From positions 19,413,001 through 19,473,000 of the forward strand of contig OU612067.1 of NCBI GenBank assembly GCA_914767715.1: a stretch of DNA of 60,000 nt, written 5' to 3'. A model generated the notes under the pieces. The model was given only the letters and a program-made list of their open reading frames with translations, did no database searches and was not told the origin of the DNA. Made by a program: the position numbers and the translations under genes. Each line of letters begins with the position of its first letter. The first letter of the stretch is position 1. This DNA comes from Membranipora membranacea. Its lineage: Eukaryota > Bryozoa > Gymnolaemata > Cheilostomatida > Membraniporidae. Below, in pieces: positions 22,301-33,000 of this stretch.

Positions 22301-25028
22301 GTAATATGTACCACCTTACACTTTTATGTTTTTATTCAATTAGTTTTACTATATATGTGAGGTCATAAGAATATTTTTAATTTACTTTTAAAAAAAATCA
22401 ATAATATATCATTTTTGCTATGTCATGTCCCAAGAGGGGATGTCACGCCATCATAATTTCCCAAGATGCGATCTGTCTCAATCTTTCGACCAGTTGATGA
22501 TAGATTCATAATCATTTTTTTACCATGATTCAACAAAAACAAGATCACTAGCAACAAGTGCTCCTAGATCTCGAACATCTTCAAGACACTCCCACCAGCC
22601 TCCCTTTACTTCTTTATATTGTGCACATACTACACCTTGTTTTGCATGTCAGGTGGTAGCAACTACTTTCACTTATCACTGCACGCCATCTTTATCCTAC
22701 ATTTACCATCCTGTCAAACTAAGCATATGGTGTTGATTTGCATAACCATTATAGAGAAATAAGAAAGGATACTTCACCAATAATCCTACAAAAATTGCTT
22801 CTGACCTTGTTAAACCCTCCTCTTTTGCAGGGAGTACAGCAAGTTTGATCCTAGTCTATGCACTTTGCAGGATATGCGTCCTCTCATTACTTCTACATTA
22901 ATCTTACTTCATATAGCCTAGGGTCCAATAATACACATTATATGACCTTTTGTCAATGTCATGAATGACCGCCCTTTTTCAAAATGAAAGAAATTCTGGC
23001 TGACATTTTCTTCACTACTTGGCAGTGAATATCTCTGCTCATGGGTATTTCCCAAACATGAGGCTACTTTTCCCAGAGTCTGACTGGAAAACTCTCATAC
23101 CTGGAGCAATATAGTAGGGTGGCATGAATAGAAATCAATAGATATTGCAGTTCTAGTGCTCCCCTTGATTAACTTATAACACTCAAGGGCAGACAACTCC
23201 AGCAAGATCCTGCATTGTTCTCAGACTTTCTCTCGCCCGGGGGGGCCGTCGGACGAGGGGCAAAAGTCTGGGGGGGGGGGGGGGGGGGGCTCAGACTAGT
23301 TTGATCCAATTAAGGAGATATTTAGGATAAGCCTAGGACTCATAATGGACTAGCAAAAGCCCGAACTGACAGAAAGTACATTTATAACCAATCTATTACG
23401 TTATCACCTTACTATGTTGGAGAGATAACTGTGTATGATAGTGTTCTGGGAGTTCAGAGTGAACTACTGGCTAAAATACCTAGGCTCTATGATCCAAATT
23501 CAAACTAGCCTCATGACAAGGCTAAACTCAAGAGTAACATTATATAATTTAGGTGCTCTCATGCCCTTACCTCATGCGTAGATCAGCTTATACGTCAGCT
23601 GTCGTGTCTGGTTAGCCCACTTGTTGGCTCTTATCCAACCAAACAGTGGCAACACATTTGTTAGTGTCATATATGAAAGTTTTGAAAGTTTTAGATGTTA
23701 ATAAGGAGGTTACTCGGCTCAAAATAATTGTGTGTTGTAAGAATCCAAGATATATGTGGAAAACATACATACAATATTAACTCAGTGATTCTGGGGTGCA
23801 TCGAATTAGAATGAGTGATGCTTTTTAAAGCAAGTTATCACTATTGCTTCCCGTTCGATCTTTCAATTAGAAAAAGACATTCCCACATTGCTCAATCAGA
23901 AAGTATGTAGTTCCATACCACTAGACAAATATATTGACTCTATGTGCCATCAACACATCGAAAAGATCAAGACACCTGGGCACTGCCTGCATCATTTACT
24001 ACCTCAACCGAGTGCTCGCAGACCTAGTAGACATACAACGCGCCTCAACACCAGCTCACGAACTGAATTGAGAGGCAACACTTTACTCATGTGTTACAGC
24101 AATGCCGGATGTGTAAATTATTAAGTCTAAGAATTAATTTTTTTCTGTTTTTATTTTCATGCCCAGGTTGCCTTCCTTACTTATATTGTGATGAAACCTC
24201 TAAAGGTCACCTCTAATTTTCAGAAGATGATCATTGGTTCAGTAATAAAGATTATATATATAGTTGAGTTAGCGATTTGGGAATGAGACCGTAGCAGGTC
24301 TCTCTCATCAACTAAGTGAGTGATCATCTAGTGATGTAAACCGTTTTAAATCATATCATCCCCTCCCCTGACCGCATCCCATTTTTGTCACACTTTACAT
24401 TGTCTAAGGAACAAACAAACTCCTGCAGCTGATGGCTATTTAGTTTGATTCTGATTAAAAAGAAGGAATGCTGGAGTTTAAGGATGTTCTCTAACTAATG
24501 ACGTGGGGTTTAGGAAAATGCCACTCGTTCAAGCCTGGCCCTGCGCGAGATGGGTTCAAGCCTGGCCCTGCGCGAGATGGGTTCAAGCCTGGCCCTGCGC
24601 GAGATGGGTTCAAGCCTGGCCCTGCGCGAGATGGGTTCAAGCCTGGCCCTGCGCGAGATGGGTTCAAGCCTGGCCCTGCGCGAGATGGCAAATATCAGCT
24701 ACTGCTTATACTTTACTCCCCTGGGACGTCTCTGGTCTTTTACTCCGCGGTGTCGCCTAGAGGAGTTTTGAATTATGTACAGGCTTGAAATAGCTAAATT
24801 AGAGGCTAGTTAACATTTTCTCATCCCCTTAACTTTGTATAGACTCTCCCATCTGAGCTAGTCGACATTAAGTGCTAGCTAACATTAACTCACCATAAAC
24901 TCTAGCTAATATTTATTCCTTTAGGGCACTGTCAAACTTACGCATTCTTCAGCATCTATTTCGCAGTAATATCCGTTTTCTGCTGCACTGCTGGATACCG
25001 ATGTAGGTGTGGATGAGACAGATTCCAT
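10301..25028 (-). CDS. Multi-pass membrane protein, probable cAMP-receptor-like (GPR157-type) 7TM receptor; model incomplete
   Basis: Firm exons, minus strand, high to low: 24942-25028 (ATG at 25028; short N-terminus ending NGYYCEIDAEEC), 18261-18356 (membrane segment VIKLYLLSIDCLCSLFTLTV), 13968-14064 (membrane segment YLLLSTMTSLIVYLYLIIV, then KKKEPFK), 12766-12900 (membrane segment, then a loop with SSPYCWIKD), 12498-12627 (FWLPMTCTTIGTLFAYIYIY), 11550-11694 (YYSAAFVLFTVLQFTD and FPLMILHIVNLFSHG), 11116-11226 (IVICCLFFVLNG), 10301-10554 (acidic C-tail ending ENEDISDVI, stop 10301-10303). Phases agree from 14064 to the stop. Cys-Trp-Ile in the loop before the fifth segment is typical of cAMP-receptor-like GPCRs such as GPR157. 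Only six membrane segments are found; one between 18261 and 14064, or between exons 1 and 2, is missing. Two phase-compatible candidate exons, 17954-18038 and 17747-17803, would join 18261 to 14064 and carry N-glycosylation sequons, but are not clearly hydrophobic. The link of exon 1 to the rest rests on phase only. Confidence 0.6.
10624..10692. repeat. Hairpin element, copy 1 (GGCAGGCTGTCTGG ends)
   Basis: Imperfect inverted repeat about 69 bp long. It starts GGCAGGCTGTCTGGGT and ends ACCCAGACAGCCTGCC, with a G/C-rich loop. It lies in the intron before the last exon of the 7TM gene. A related hairpin sits at 12390-12449, so this is a small dispersed palindromic element rather than a one-off. 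Confidence 0.7.
11783..12064 (-). mobile_element. tRNA-derived SINE, copy 1
   Basis: About 280 bp, close in sequence to 12987-13239. Read on the minus strand it begins with AGGAGTAGGAG, has a degenerate tRNA-like head, then a shared body that includes GCGCAGATATTGCGGCC, and ends near AACCTTT. The head carries a local duplication around 12003-12040 (repeated CACTCTAACGG) and a mutated B-box (GGTTTGAATC). It is intronic in the 7TM gene. Confidence 0.75.
12201..12343. repeat. Near-perfect 143-bp palindrome
   Basis: Two 71-base arms (12201-12271 and 12273-12343) around a single central base, 69 of 71 pairing. The arms begin ATGGAAATATAATAGACC. It is AT-rich, lies in an intron of the 7TM gene and contains no ORF. 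No clear target duplication flanks it. Such a palindrome would fold as a long hairpin in DNA or in the pre-mRNA. Confidence 0.9.
12390..12449. repeat. Hairpin element, copy 2 (TTGGGCAGGCTGT ends)
   Basis: 60-bp inverted repeat: TTGGGCAGGCTGT at the left and ACAGCCTGCCCAA at the right, with a pyrimidine/purine-asymmetric core of CCCACC repeats. CTAG lies on both sides. It shares its terminal GGCAGGCTGT with the hairpin at 10624-10692, which points to a common mobile or amplified origin. Confidence 0.7.
12987..13239 (-). mobile_element. tRNA-derived SINE, copy 2 with intact A and B boxes
   Basis: Minus-strand reading starts AGGAGTTGGCTCAGTTGGTT, which contains an RNA polymerase III A-box-like TGGCTCAGTTGG. 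A B-box GGTTCGAATCC follows at 13164-13174. The body is shared with 11783-12064 and the 3' end is AT-rich. It lies in the intron between the third and fourth firm membrane exons of the 7TM gene, in the same orientation as the gene. Confidence 0.85.
14341..15149. repeat. 25-bp minisatellite, left block
   Basis: Tandem array of about 32 copies of a 25-bp unit, GAGGTGTGGTATGATATATA plus GGAGT, with scattered point variants (GAAGT, GGAAT, GTGGT). It continues at 16124-16776 beyond a transposon insertion. Because 25 is not a multiple of three and the minus strand of the unit has no stop in any frame, long minus-strand ORFs with a 25-residue period arise here; they are artefacts of the repeat, not genes. 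Confidence 0.97.
15150..16123. mobile_element. hAT-like non-autonomous transposon inside the minisatellite
   Basis: 974-bp insertion with perfect 14-bp terminal inverted repeats, CATACTTGCCAAGT at the left and ACTTGGCAAGTATG at the right. It is flanked by an 8-bp duplication AGGTGTGG (15142-15149 and 16124-16131), although this is also part of the array unit. The interior carries no transposase ORF. The same end sequence occurs in elements at 18963 and 19411. The 8-bp duplication and the CA-starting ends fit the hAT superfamily. Confidence 0.85.
16124..16776. repeat. 25-bp minisatellite, right block
   Basis: Continuation of the array at 14341-15149, about 26 copies with the same unit and the same kinds of variants. 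It ends in ATGAAATATAGGAGTGAGGA before unique sequence. The two blocks were one array before the MITE inserted. Confidence 0.97.
16898..16980. repeat. 83-bp hairpin
   Basis: Inverted repeat with the outer 29 bases of each arm pairing perfectly, beginning AAGAGTGGATGGATCCAAGT. The central AT-rich part pairs imperfectly. It lies just past the minisatellite in an intron of the 7TM gene. No target duplication was found. Confidence 0.9.
17190..17589 (+). pseudogene. Non-LTR retrotransposon reverse-transcriptase C-terminal fragment
   Basis: Conceptual translation gives the usual tail of a LINE ORF2: ETWTVYMTQVKKLHAYMMRH, then after a frameshift near 17360-17380 the segment RNLRWTGHVHRMGEDRLPRQ followed by a GRPCLRYKD motif. 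The two halves are in different frames, so the copy is dead. It is antisense to the 7TM gene that contains it. Confidence 0.8.
18131..18182. repeat. 52-bp imperfect hairpin
   Basis: Left end GGCATTACATT pairs with right end AATGTAATGCC, and CACTC pairs with GAGTG further in. Outside it, GACCAAGTCTAAGTGCT (near 18090) is partly inverted at 18207-18222, suggesting a larger, decayed foldback of about 130 bp. Confidence 0.6.
18963..19376. mobile_element. hAT-like MITE with perfect 8-bp target duplication
   Basis: 414 bp. Ends are CATACATGACAAGT and ACTTGTCAGGTATG, inverted repeats with one mismatch. The flanks CTAGGGTC at 18955-18962 and 19377-19384 are a perfect 8-bp duplication. Ends and part of the interior (CTCCC-rich stretch next to the right end) match the element at 15150-16123. 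It has no coding capacity. Confidence 0.9.
19411..20121. mobile_element. hAT-like MITE, third member
   Basis: 711 bp from CATACTTGCCAACCT to AGGTTGGCAAGCCTG; 13 of 15 terminal bases pair. The left flank TGTTACAG is seen as GTTACAG at the right, so the target duplication has lost one base. It starts only 34 bases after the end of the 18963-19376 element. No transposase is visible. Confidence 0.7.
20767..20882. repeat. Two-copy tandem duplication, about 58 bp each
   Basis: The segment AAATTGAATTACTATGTCTG and the following 38 bases are repeated immediately, nearly identical (one variant near the unit end). It is non-coding and intronic. Confidence 0.85.
23225..23310. repeat. Dispersed repeat with long G-run (related to 58333-58479)
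   Basis: Contains GGGGCAAAAGTCTGG followed by an uninterrupted G-run of about 20 and CTCAGACTAG. The reverse complement (CTAGTCTGAG, C-run, AGACTTTTGCCCC) matches the left end of the element at 58333. The G-run length is likely to be unreliable in sequencing. Confidence 0.55.
23950..24124 (+). pseudogene. Possible LINE ORF2 C-terminal remnant
   Basis: The reading PGHCLHHLLPQPSARRPSRH, followed by a basic stretch and a stop at 24122-24124, recalls the conserved end of CR1-like reverse-transcriptase ORFs (a LHYLLPP motif, then a few basic residues, then a hydrophobic stop region). This is resemblance only; the rest of the ORF is absent. Confidence 0.3.
24527..24688. repeat. 27-bp minisatellite, six identical copies
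   Basis: Six copies of the unit GTTCAAGCCTGGCCCTGCGC plus GAGATGG, with no variation between copies, in otherwise AT-rich DNA. Because 27 is a multiple of three and the unit has no stop in several frames, repetitive ORFs appear on both strands (for example PSRAGPGLN repeated); I regard them as by-products. It sits about 250 bases downstream of exon 1 of the 7TM gene, within its first intron. Confidence 0.95.
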
Positions 25029-26258
25029 GATCGCGCACTGCTCACATTGTCAATGATCTCTGCTGTAGCAAAGCTATGAATGACTGCTGAAACTGACGTT
25101 GCTGTGTTTGTTATGGAACATTGGTATGTTTGCGTGGATTATAGCTATAGAAGGTTAAAATCAAATTAATGTCAAATCATGGATCAAAACTATTGGCACT
25201 AGGAATGCATAATACCATTTTTCCACTCTGTACCAGTATCTGACTGATCCCTGAAAATATACACGTTTGATGCTGAAAACGCTAAACTTAAACTGATCTC
25301 CCTTATTATGTTAAATATATACAGCCCATAATACGCCCCTGGTAGCTTGAGCCAAATATACTAGATGTTTGCCAAGTTCCATTTATAGATTTCATATGAA
25401 TAATAATAGTATAATATGTAACACAGAGTCCATGAAACGGATTTCACTTCACCACCAAGTCCGCCTAATGTTGTTGTTCTGATTCCTTTTGTTTCTAGAA
25501 GTAAAGCATTTAAAATAATTGAGGAATTAATCATTTTTCTCTATACAGGTTTTAACGAGTGTAGCTGCAGGTCTAATGATATGCAGCTAGCTTGAATCAA
25601 CAAGCGCAAAGGCTATTTAGCTTTCAGCTATTCTTTGCATGTGAATGTATTTTTCCTCTATGTTTCTCCACAATGACTAATTATAGTCAGTTGCATGTGG
25701 CACATCTTTGCTATTAGGTGTGGCAGCTCACCATTTATATGTGTAATAGAATGGTTTTCAACTAATTTATAACTGTAACCACGTTTATGTAAAGGAGCCA
25801 GTGAGGTAAATATATATGTTGTACTTGTATCATGATTTTGATACATTATTGTTTTTGATTGCATCGCTTTGATTATTCTTCGCTGTTTATTCCCATGTAT
25901 TTCTTGACATTCAAACCAATGTTGTTCCTCTTTCTACCAAACTGTTACGTTTTTGCTTTCAGTCTTACAACTGTGAATAAATCTATCACGACCGACCGTT
26001 AACTCACTCCAACTTACTTCCCCATGGCTGCAGCTCCAACAAGGGTATACAGTAAACCTCAGATCTGTTGTTGTTGAACATTCAAGTACTAGAAACTTCA
26101 GAAGGATATTGGACACTTTGTAAAACTTTGATGCCATTGGTTGTACTTTCGCTTTCTGCTAGTCAAGGGGTGGAAAATTACATTGTTAAATTGTTTGTTG
26201 TTTTACAAATACCCTCCAACATACAAATCTAAGTAAACATTTTATCTTTGAAATGATT
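25029..26258. other. Intergenic region upstream of the 7TM gene
   Basis: AT-rich sequence between the putative first exon of the 7TM gene and the tail of the LINE. No gene, RNA or repeat could be supported here. The promoter of the 7TM gene would be expected immediately right of 25028, but no motif is convincing. Confidence 0.4.
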
Positions 26259-26336
26259 GATTAGATTAGATTAGATTAGATTAGATTAGATTAGATTAGA
26301 TTAGATTAGATTAGATTAGATTAGATTAGATTAGAT
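26259..26336. repeat. ATTAG pentanucleotide array at the LINE 3' end
   Basis: About 15 copies of GATTA read on the plus strand (AATCT on the minus). It directly abuts the 3' end of the minus-strand retrotransposon. CR1/L2-type LINEs often end in short tandem units rather than poly(A). A short version of the same tail occurs at 46501-46515. Confidence 0.9.
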
Positions 26337-29300
26337 TTTTTTGATACATTCGTTATCGATGATGATAGTGTGGAATAAGTACAATGCGTAAAAAAAAATA
26401 CTAAGAGCGGTGATTGTTGAAATAAATGTCATAAAAAAAGGAAAAAACGATTTGGCACGCTTTTGTGTTCTACATTTCTTAGGTCTAAAAATGGTATTAT
26501 TGCGAGAGGAAACCCTACTAAAATTTCTTGGTATTCGATCATAAAGTGGATGGGTCGGATCATCAGCTATTCGTAAAAAATGGCACTTCGAGAGTTCAAA
26601 AATAAAATCATATACGGTGGGCAAAGCTAAAACTTGTAATCTCTCACTATGACTAAGATCAGGTAAAATCATTCTGCTAGCTGATCGCTGTATTCTTTCT
26701 AATCTATCCCTGTCTTGATCAGATAACATAAAAAACCAAGCAGGGGAGGCATACGTGATTAGGGATCGGATGTTGGCACAGTAGTATCGTTTAAGTCCTT
26801 CTCTATTCATACCAAGGACTTTCAGTTGGCGTAACAGAAAAAGCCTTGAATTGCAACTTGAAACAATGCTGTCAACATGATCACTAAAAGTTAGATGTTT
26901 GTCAATGTGTATGCCTAAAAACTTGGTGTCCGTAGAAGGTTGAACACTTACTGAATCATCAACAAAAATAGTCTCATCATAATTAGATAAAATAAATATT
27001 CATAATGACCGTCTTGTTAGCATTCAAAAGCATCATATTATCTACGGCCCATTTCATAGTATGGGTGACAGCTTCAGCTCAGCTACGCTTTCTCCTTGAT
27101 TGCTAAATGTTTTGTAAAAAGTTGTATCATCTGCGTATTGTTACATTGTACCATATTGTAGCCTCCTAGACTTAGGTCATTAACAAAAAAAAGCCATAGT
27201 AGGGGGCCTAGCTTAGTGCCCTGAGGTGCACCTACAGATATGTCTATATAATCAGACAAACTTTGATTGACTTTCACGCACTGTTTCCTTTGCTCTAAAA
27301 AATTGCACAAAATATCTAATAAACTCTCATTAATACCACATTTACGCATCTTATCTATAACAATACTAGGTTGTAGCTTATCAAAAGCTTTCGAAAAATC
27401 TAAAAAGCCCAATTGCACATATTTGTTATTCACAATATCAAGGTCAGAGGTACAATCATCTAGGAGTTGTAGGATGGCGTCGGTCGTGCCTAAACTTTGC
27501 CGATATGCAAACTGGTTATCAGAAATGTTGGCTTTTACAGAAAACTTCAACTTGTCCACTATGACTTGCTCACATAACTTTCCAACATGAAAAAGTAAAG
27601 ATATGGGTCTAAAATCCTTATACATTTGTGGCCGTGTAACTTTGGGAATTGGAGTCACTTGAGCACGTTTATAAAAATCTAGATACTGTCCAGTTTGCAG
27701 CATAGTGTTCACTATATCATGGATAGGGATACATACATCCTCCCTTCCGTCTTTGGAGAGCCATGTCGGATAATCTTCATGGCTCGTAGCTTTCGTCTGG
27801 TCGAGCTGACTTAGTAGACGCTTAATCTCAACCTAGGCTGACTGGATCGAGTGCTGCTCTAGGACTAGGTGCTGTACTACTGTTGATGTTGACCGCTTCA
27901 CCGCCCACACTCTTGTAGAAGATTATTTAGGTTGTTACTCAGCTGTTTATTATCCATACGCTCACCATCTATAACTGCATACTCTGGTAGTGGTTTTGTA
28001 CATTTCTTGTTGGTGATATTTTTGACTGTGCTCCACCATGACTTTGTATTCTGATCACTGTTGAGTTTCTCACTGATGTACCTTCTCTTGCTTGATCTTA
28101 TGGCTTTCTGAACAAGTGCCCTTAGGAATTTGTAAGAGAGACAGTTTTTATCAAACGACTCATTCCTTGCCTTAATTAGCTTTAGGATTGATGTCGTAAT
28201 CCAAGGTGGTCGGTCAGATTTTTTTTTGACTGTCTGTTCAGGGCAGTGTTTGTCCAGGAGAACATTCAGTTTGTTGTGAAATGTCTCGATTTTTGTATTA
28301 ATACAAGCTGCTTCTATTACATCATCCCATCTAGTTGCAGCTAAGTCTGAAAGCAGATCTTTCTTTCTTTCAGGAGTTATCAGTCTACGTTTGGTTGTAG
28401 TGTAATTACTCTTGTGACTGATTTACCCCTCGACAAATATGCAGCACAGCAGCAGTGATCGTTATGTGCTATTGGGGCTAGTTTAGTGGGATCGGAGTAT
28501 TCTTCGATATCTGTCAGGACAAGGTCAAGTTTGGCGTCGCCACGTGTAGAGAAATTTACCAAATCTCTGAGTCCAAATTGCTCACACATATCTTTTACTG
28601 GTAATCGATTAAAATCACCTGCAATAAGGTAGTTAGAGCTTGGGTGTTTTGTGGTCAGCTTGGCGATCGTTGACTCAACATATTCAAGCGTAGCACTTCG
28701 GTCAGTGTTTGGAGGATGATATAGGCAACCAACAATTAGAGGTCGATGTGCCTTGACTTTTACAAGTATCCATGCTGCTGAGACCGTTCGTGTTGTGAAG
28801 GTAGATAGCAATGTGGCACTGAGCTTAGTTGAAGATAGAATACATACGCCCCCACCAACTCGGCCTTTTCTGTTAGAAAAATGACTGTCATATCCATCAC
28901 ATTTTATCATTTGTTGTTTGTCAGCATCTAACCAAGTCTCAGTTAGACAAATAATATCTGGATGGTGTAGGTCAACATACGATTCTAATTCTGCAAATTT
29001 TCATGTATTTAAAGATCGGCAGTTCGTATATAGAATCGAGGGTAATAAGGTATGCCTGGATGCTTGATTGTGCTTCGGGATAGGTAGCAGATGACACGGT
29101 TCCCTATTGTTCTGTTGGAATGCGCTGGGTGATTTATGCCACTGATGAGTGCGCTTTCCTGCTCGGTTTCCTCTCTTTGTATGAGGCTTATATAATCCAT
29201 TGTGAGAGTGTCTAGATAATTTGTTGAACAGCTGATGATCTAATATTTTTTTAAGTCCTTTGATATCACGAGATTTAGATTTATTTACTAGAATTTCCTC

Positions 29301-29364
29301 TCTGCTATACGATATACATGGTAGAGTCATATATGGCTGCGTTCCCTGCGTCAAACTGCCTCTG
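26337..29364 (-). mobile_element. Non-LTR retrotransposon (CR1/L2-like group), defective copy
   Basis: Minus-strand order: an N-terminal basic segment and the endonuclease start ILYTNCRSLNT (29354-29001), an in-frame TGA, then KFAELESYVDLHHPDIICLT; endonuclease core at 28380-28910 with GRVGGGVCILSS, IAGDFNRLP and a terminal SDP/HND segment; reverse transcriptase at 27083-27712 with TPIPKV, DFRPISLL, FLDFSKAFDKL and GAPQGTKLGPLL. The YADD box is present near 27130 but in a different frame from the preceding block, showing a frameshift. A further RT C-terminal block (SLITYASPAWFFMLSDQDRD) is at 26331-26810. Several frame breaks make the copy inactive. It probably belongs to the CR1/L2/Jockey side of LINEs given its microsatellite tail; the clade is inferred, not tested. 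Confidence 0.9.
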
Positions 29365-30062
29365 GTATGTAACTTTCAAGTAGGTAGCTCCAGGTAAAAC
29401 GGGTAAAATCCGAGAAAACTACAGAGCAAAAAGTGGGTGGAGCTACATATTTCGAGCGCTACCCACGTATTGCAAGCCAAAGCAGAGAAAACACAAACAA
29501 AACACATAACTACAATAAAATAAAACTTGGAACAATCAGACAAACAGCATCTTGTCATTGAGAAATCGCTGCACATTAGTCAAATCAAAAGGTTTATCAA
29601 TTCATGCTTGCTACAGCCATGTATAGAATTTACAATATGACCGAAACAAAAACGACTTATTTCTGATGGTGATGGACGTTTCAACGTAAACCACAGGCAA
29701 CCACCCTTCCTTATCTCTTGAATCATTCTGCATCATAGTATATACAATTGTACATAATAGTTTTAACTTACATCTTATAATTGTCCGCATGCAACCAGTT
29801 GAATAGCAAGAAAAAAAGAAGCCAATAAGGTGGTAGAATCAATCATCTTATACAACTGCGTTAAATTGTTATACAACTTTGCTGTTTTGATACACACTTT
29901 TTATTTTGTCTTGAGGGTGGTATCACATAGCTGTCATATTCCGTTCAACCTTTGATAGCAACAGAGACCCAAAATACTACCTCTTTAGTCCCGTTGCATT
30001 TTGATAACAGAAAATACCAGTGTGTACACTGAATCTCATAAGTTATTTGTACCAAATGAAAG
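29365..30062. other. Intergenic region between LINE and amidase gene
   Basis: No gene seen. This includes the region immediately upstream of the amidase start codon, so its promoter should be here. Whether part of it is the LINE 5' end is unclear. Confidence 0.35.
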
Positions 30063-33000
30063 ATGGCTCAGAATGATCAGATGCAGCTGTCTTCTTCACG
30101 TAAGTAGGGGTGTTGTCTCTCATCAGTTTCCATTTCTGCTACCATACAATATGATGATGATGGTATTTCCGATAAGACTTGCGACAGTGTCATCATAAAA
30201 CATGAAGTAGGTGCTAAAGATGAAAAATGTTCGAATAGGCACAACCGTAGAGGAGAAATGTTATCATCTATTTGGCACAACATTTTGGTTGCAGGTAGAA
30301 TTCTTAGTAAATTTATGGAAGTTCAAAATTCCATTGGGTTGGTTCACAAGAAAAAAATGTTTATTATTCATATTTATTCTACGAAAAAATAGATTTGGGA
30401 AAACTTGTTACAAAATTATGTTCATGTTAAATTTGTTATTATCGATCATATTGTAATAGATCTGATAGAGCCTGCTTCAGAAGCAGAGCTGAGAGAGATA
30501 TCAGAGAAGCTTAGATTGTGTATCAGTGACAAACATCTCCCAGAATACCTCAGTGAGTAATTAAATATGTCTTTGATATCACGTAGTAGTAATTCTGTTA
30601 GCAAACAGAGCAGTGTTCAGTTCAGCTATCAAATCTAACAGATATAGGGGCTTAGTAGGGAGCGGAGGGGGACGGAGCTGTGTACACCAGAACTCTAGTA
30701 GGATGGCATTCTATGGATATGCCACAGTAAAATTTTATAAATGATAGATCCTACAGCCATAGTACCAAAGCCAAAATGTCAGGGCCATAACTCCGGCAGT
30801 CATAACATTACCATGGTATGCAGGTTCTAGTGATTTGAGAGTCATATGTATTTGTATATGTAACTGATTTCAATCGGCGCTATAATGGTCTGAACACCCA
30901 GACAGAGGTTGCAACCTCAAAGGATCCTCAATTAGTTTTTTATATACACAGCAATCCTCTGAGGATCAGCTGAGGCCTATATATTATTAATGCGACGTCA
31001 TGCAAACCGGTCTGCACTCTGAGGTCATTCTGCCTGCAGGATAGCCTTGTGACATAGCCTATCTCTGCAGCACAGCAATGGTGGCACTGCCTTCCATCAA
31101 GGGAGGCAACTGCGAGATTTCAAGGTTAATAGATGGCAATGCCAGTGTTCCATTTAGGCCAAAATATGTCCAAATTGCGGGTTTCCATTGTTTTCCCAAT
31201 TAAGGTACTCAGTTTAGGTGAATTAATTCAAGCCCTATGCTGCAGAGACGAACGTATGTCTCAACAGTTTGCACATGCGCAGACTGCTCTGAGGCTGCAA
31301 CTGCTGATCAAACCTCAGAGGATAAGCTGAGGCTGCTGTCAGCATATATATGTTAACAGTGGTGACATTGTGCAAACCTCTGAGTTTAACACTGCTATGT
31401 GTGTTCTGACCATAACTATCAACTAGATATAGCAAAATAAGACTTGTCCAAAATGATTTCTGACTTTAATCACCAAGACGTTGAAAAAGCCTAGATCTAT
31501 GAACCAAGACACTCACTTCTATTTTTAGCTTTTGGCCATTCATTGAGTTCATTGGTAACAACAAATACCTAATTATTGATTGTTTTATATGGCCTACATC
31601 TTTGAAAACATCTAGCTAACCCACTTTCGTAAAGAATTTACTCCACTTATTGGAACAGTTCAATGACCGAATTCTTCTATTACAGACATGTTTTGATTTA
31701 TTTCTAAAGAATTGTTAATTGTTTGCAGTTCTCAATTAGTACCAAAATCAGAATAGGAAAGAAAATTGGAGTGTACATGTTACTCCAGACTCAGTGCTTA
31801 GACAGCTGCAATACAAATTAGTGGCATTACATTTACTATGGTACCATGCTTCGAATGATCGTGGTCCACACTCGAATTCTATGAAGAATGCTTTGGATTT
31901 CCATGAAGTCTGCAGCGGCCGGGATATGAATTGTCACTAAGCACGCTATCAATTCATCTACGCCGTGAATCCATATAAATGTGATTCATCATTTCGAGTG
32001 AAGAAACGCGAACCAATGCGAGTGGAAGTTGACCTAAATGATCTTTCCATGTTTCGATTGGCCCTCAAATCGATGTCACATTGACATATGAGAACATAGT
32101 GTTTTTCAAACACTCAATATCAATATATTGAGTGTTGAAGCCATAGACTTAATATACTACCTAGACAGGCCAATAGCATTCAATACTGTCCCACTTAAAT
32201 AGCACGACATGACGTAATTAGTTTGTGCTGTGAGCCATAGTTTACTATATACCATTCAATGAAATAATGTGAAAAATCAAGGGACGCCAGGCATGATATC
32301 AGCCCTTATCCGGCCCCTAATTATTTAAACACAGAGAAAATTTGTGAGTTTATGTAAAAGACCTTTCCGCACGAGATGGTATAAAAAATTGACTCCTTAG
32401 GCGAATCCAAAGCGAGAAAAGACCTGATAAGTTACAATCATTAGCCAATAAATATTGAAACAAATACAGCCGTCTACCCTCAACACTTCTACCACTACAA
32501 TTCAAATGCACAGAATACCCACAACACAGTATCACAAATATTTTGTTGGAGGAGCCAGATCAAAGCACCACCACCATCATCATAGATTTTTGCATAAATA
32601 CTCCTAGTCATGACTGAGCACAACCTGCTCAGCTTGGATTCCTTGTTAAAAGATTTTACTGCAATTTTTTTTGTCGCTTCATGAGGAAGAATAGATCTGT
32701 GCTGTAAATTGAGTATGCCAACTCCAGGTATGTATGTATGTATCATGAAGCTAGGGTATGTGGCACATATTTATATATATTAAGTCTATGGTCATCTCTC
32801 ATCAATGAAATAATATAATAAATCAAGACACGCACGGTATAATACCAGCCAAATTATATTAGATCTGTTTTAATTTATAAGATAAAAATTATCAAAACAA
32901 ATACAGCCCTGTACTTAACCACTTCTATCATTACATGACAAAAAAGAGGCCTGTTACTGCGGGATTATACTAATTTCTGAGGGCAAGACCAAGGCTAACG

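Larger units (their letters stand above)
18357..24941. other. 6.6-kb first intron of the 7TM gene
   Basis: Apart from the MITEs, tandem repeats and LINE scrap listed separately, I see no gene here. It is AT-rich with homopolymer tracts (C-run near 21260, long G-run near 23270-23290). If a membrane-segment exon of the 7TM gene is missing from my model, this is one of the two places to look for it. Confidence 0.4.

Noticed and set aside
24491-24788. Repetitive ORFs on both strands (PSRAGPGLN / DGFKPGPAR)
   Set aside because: Produced by six identical 27-bp repeats; reading frames exist on both strands at once.
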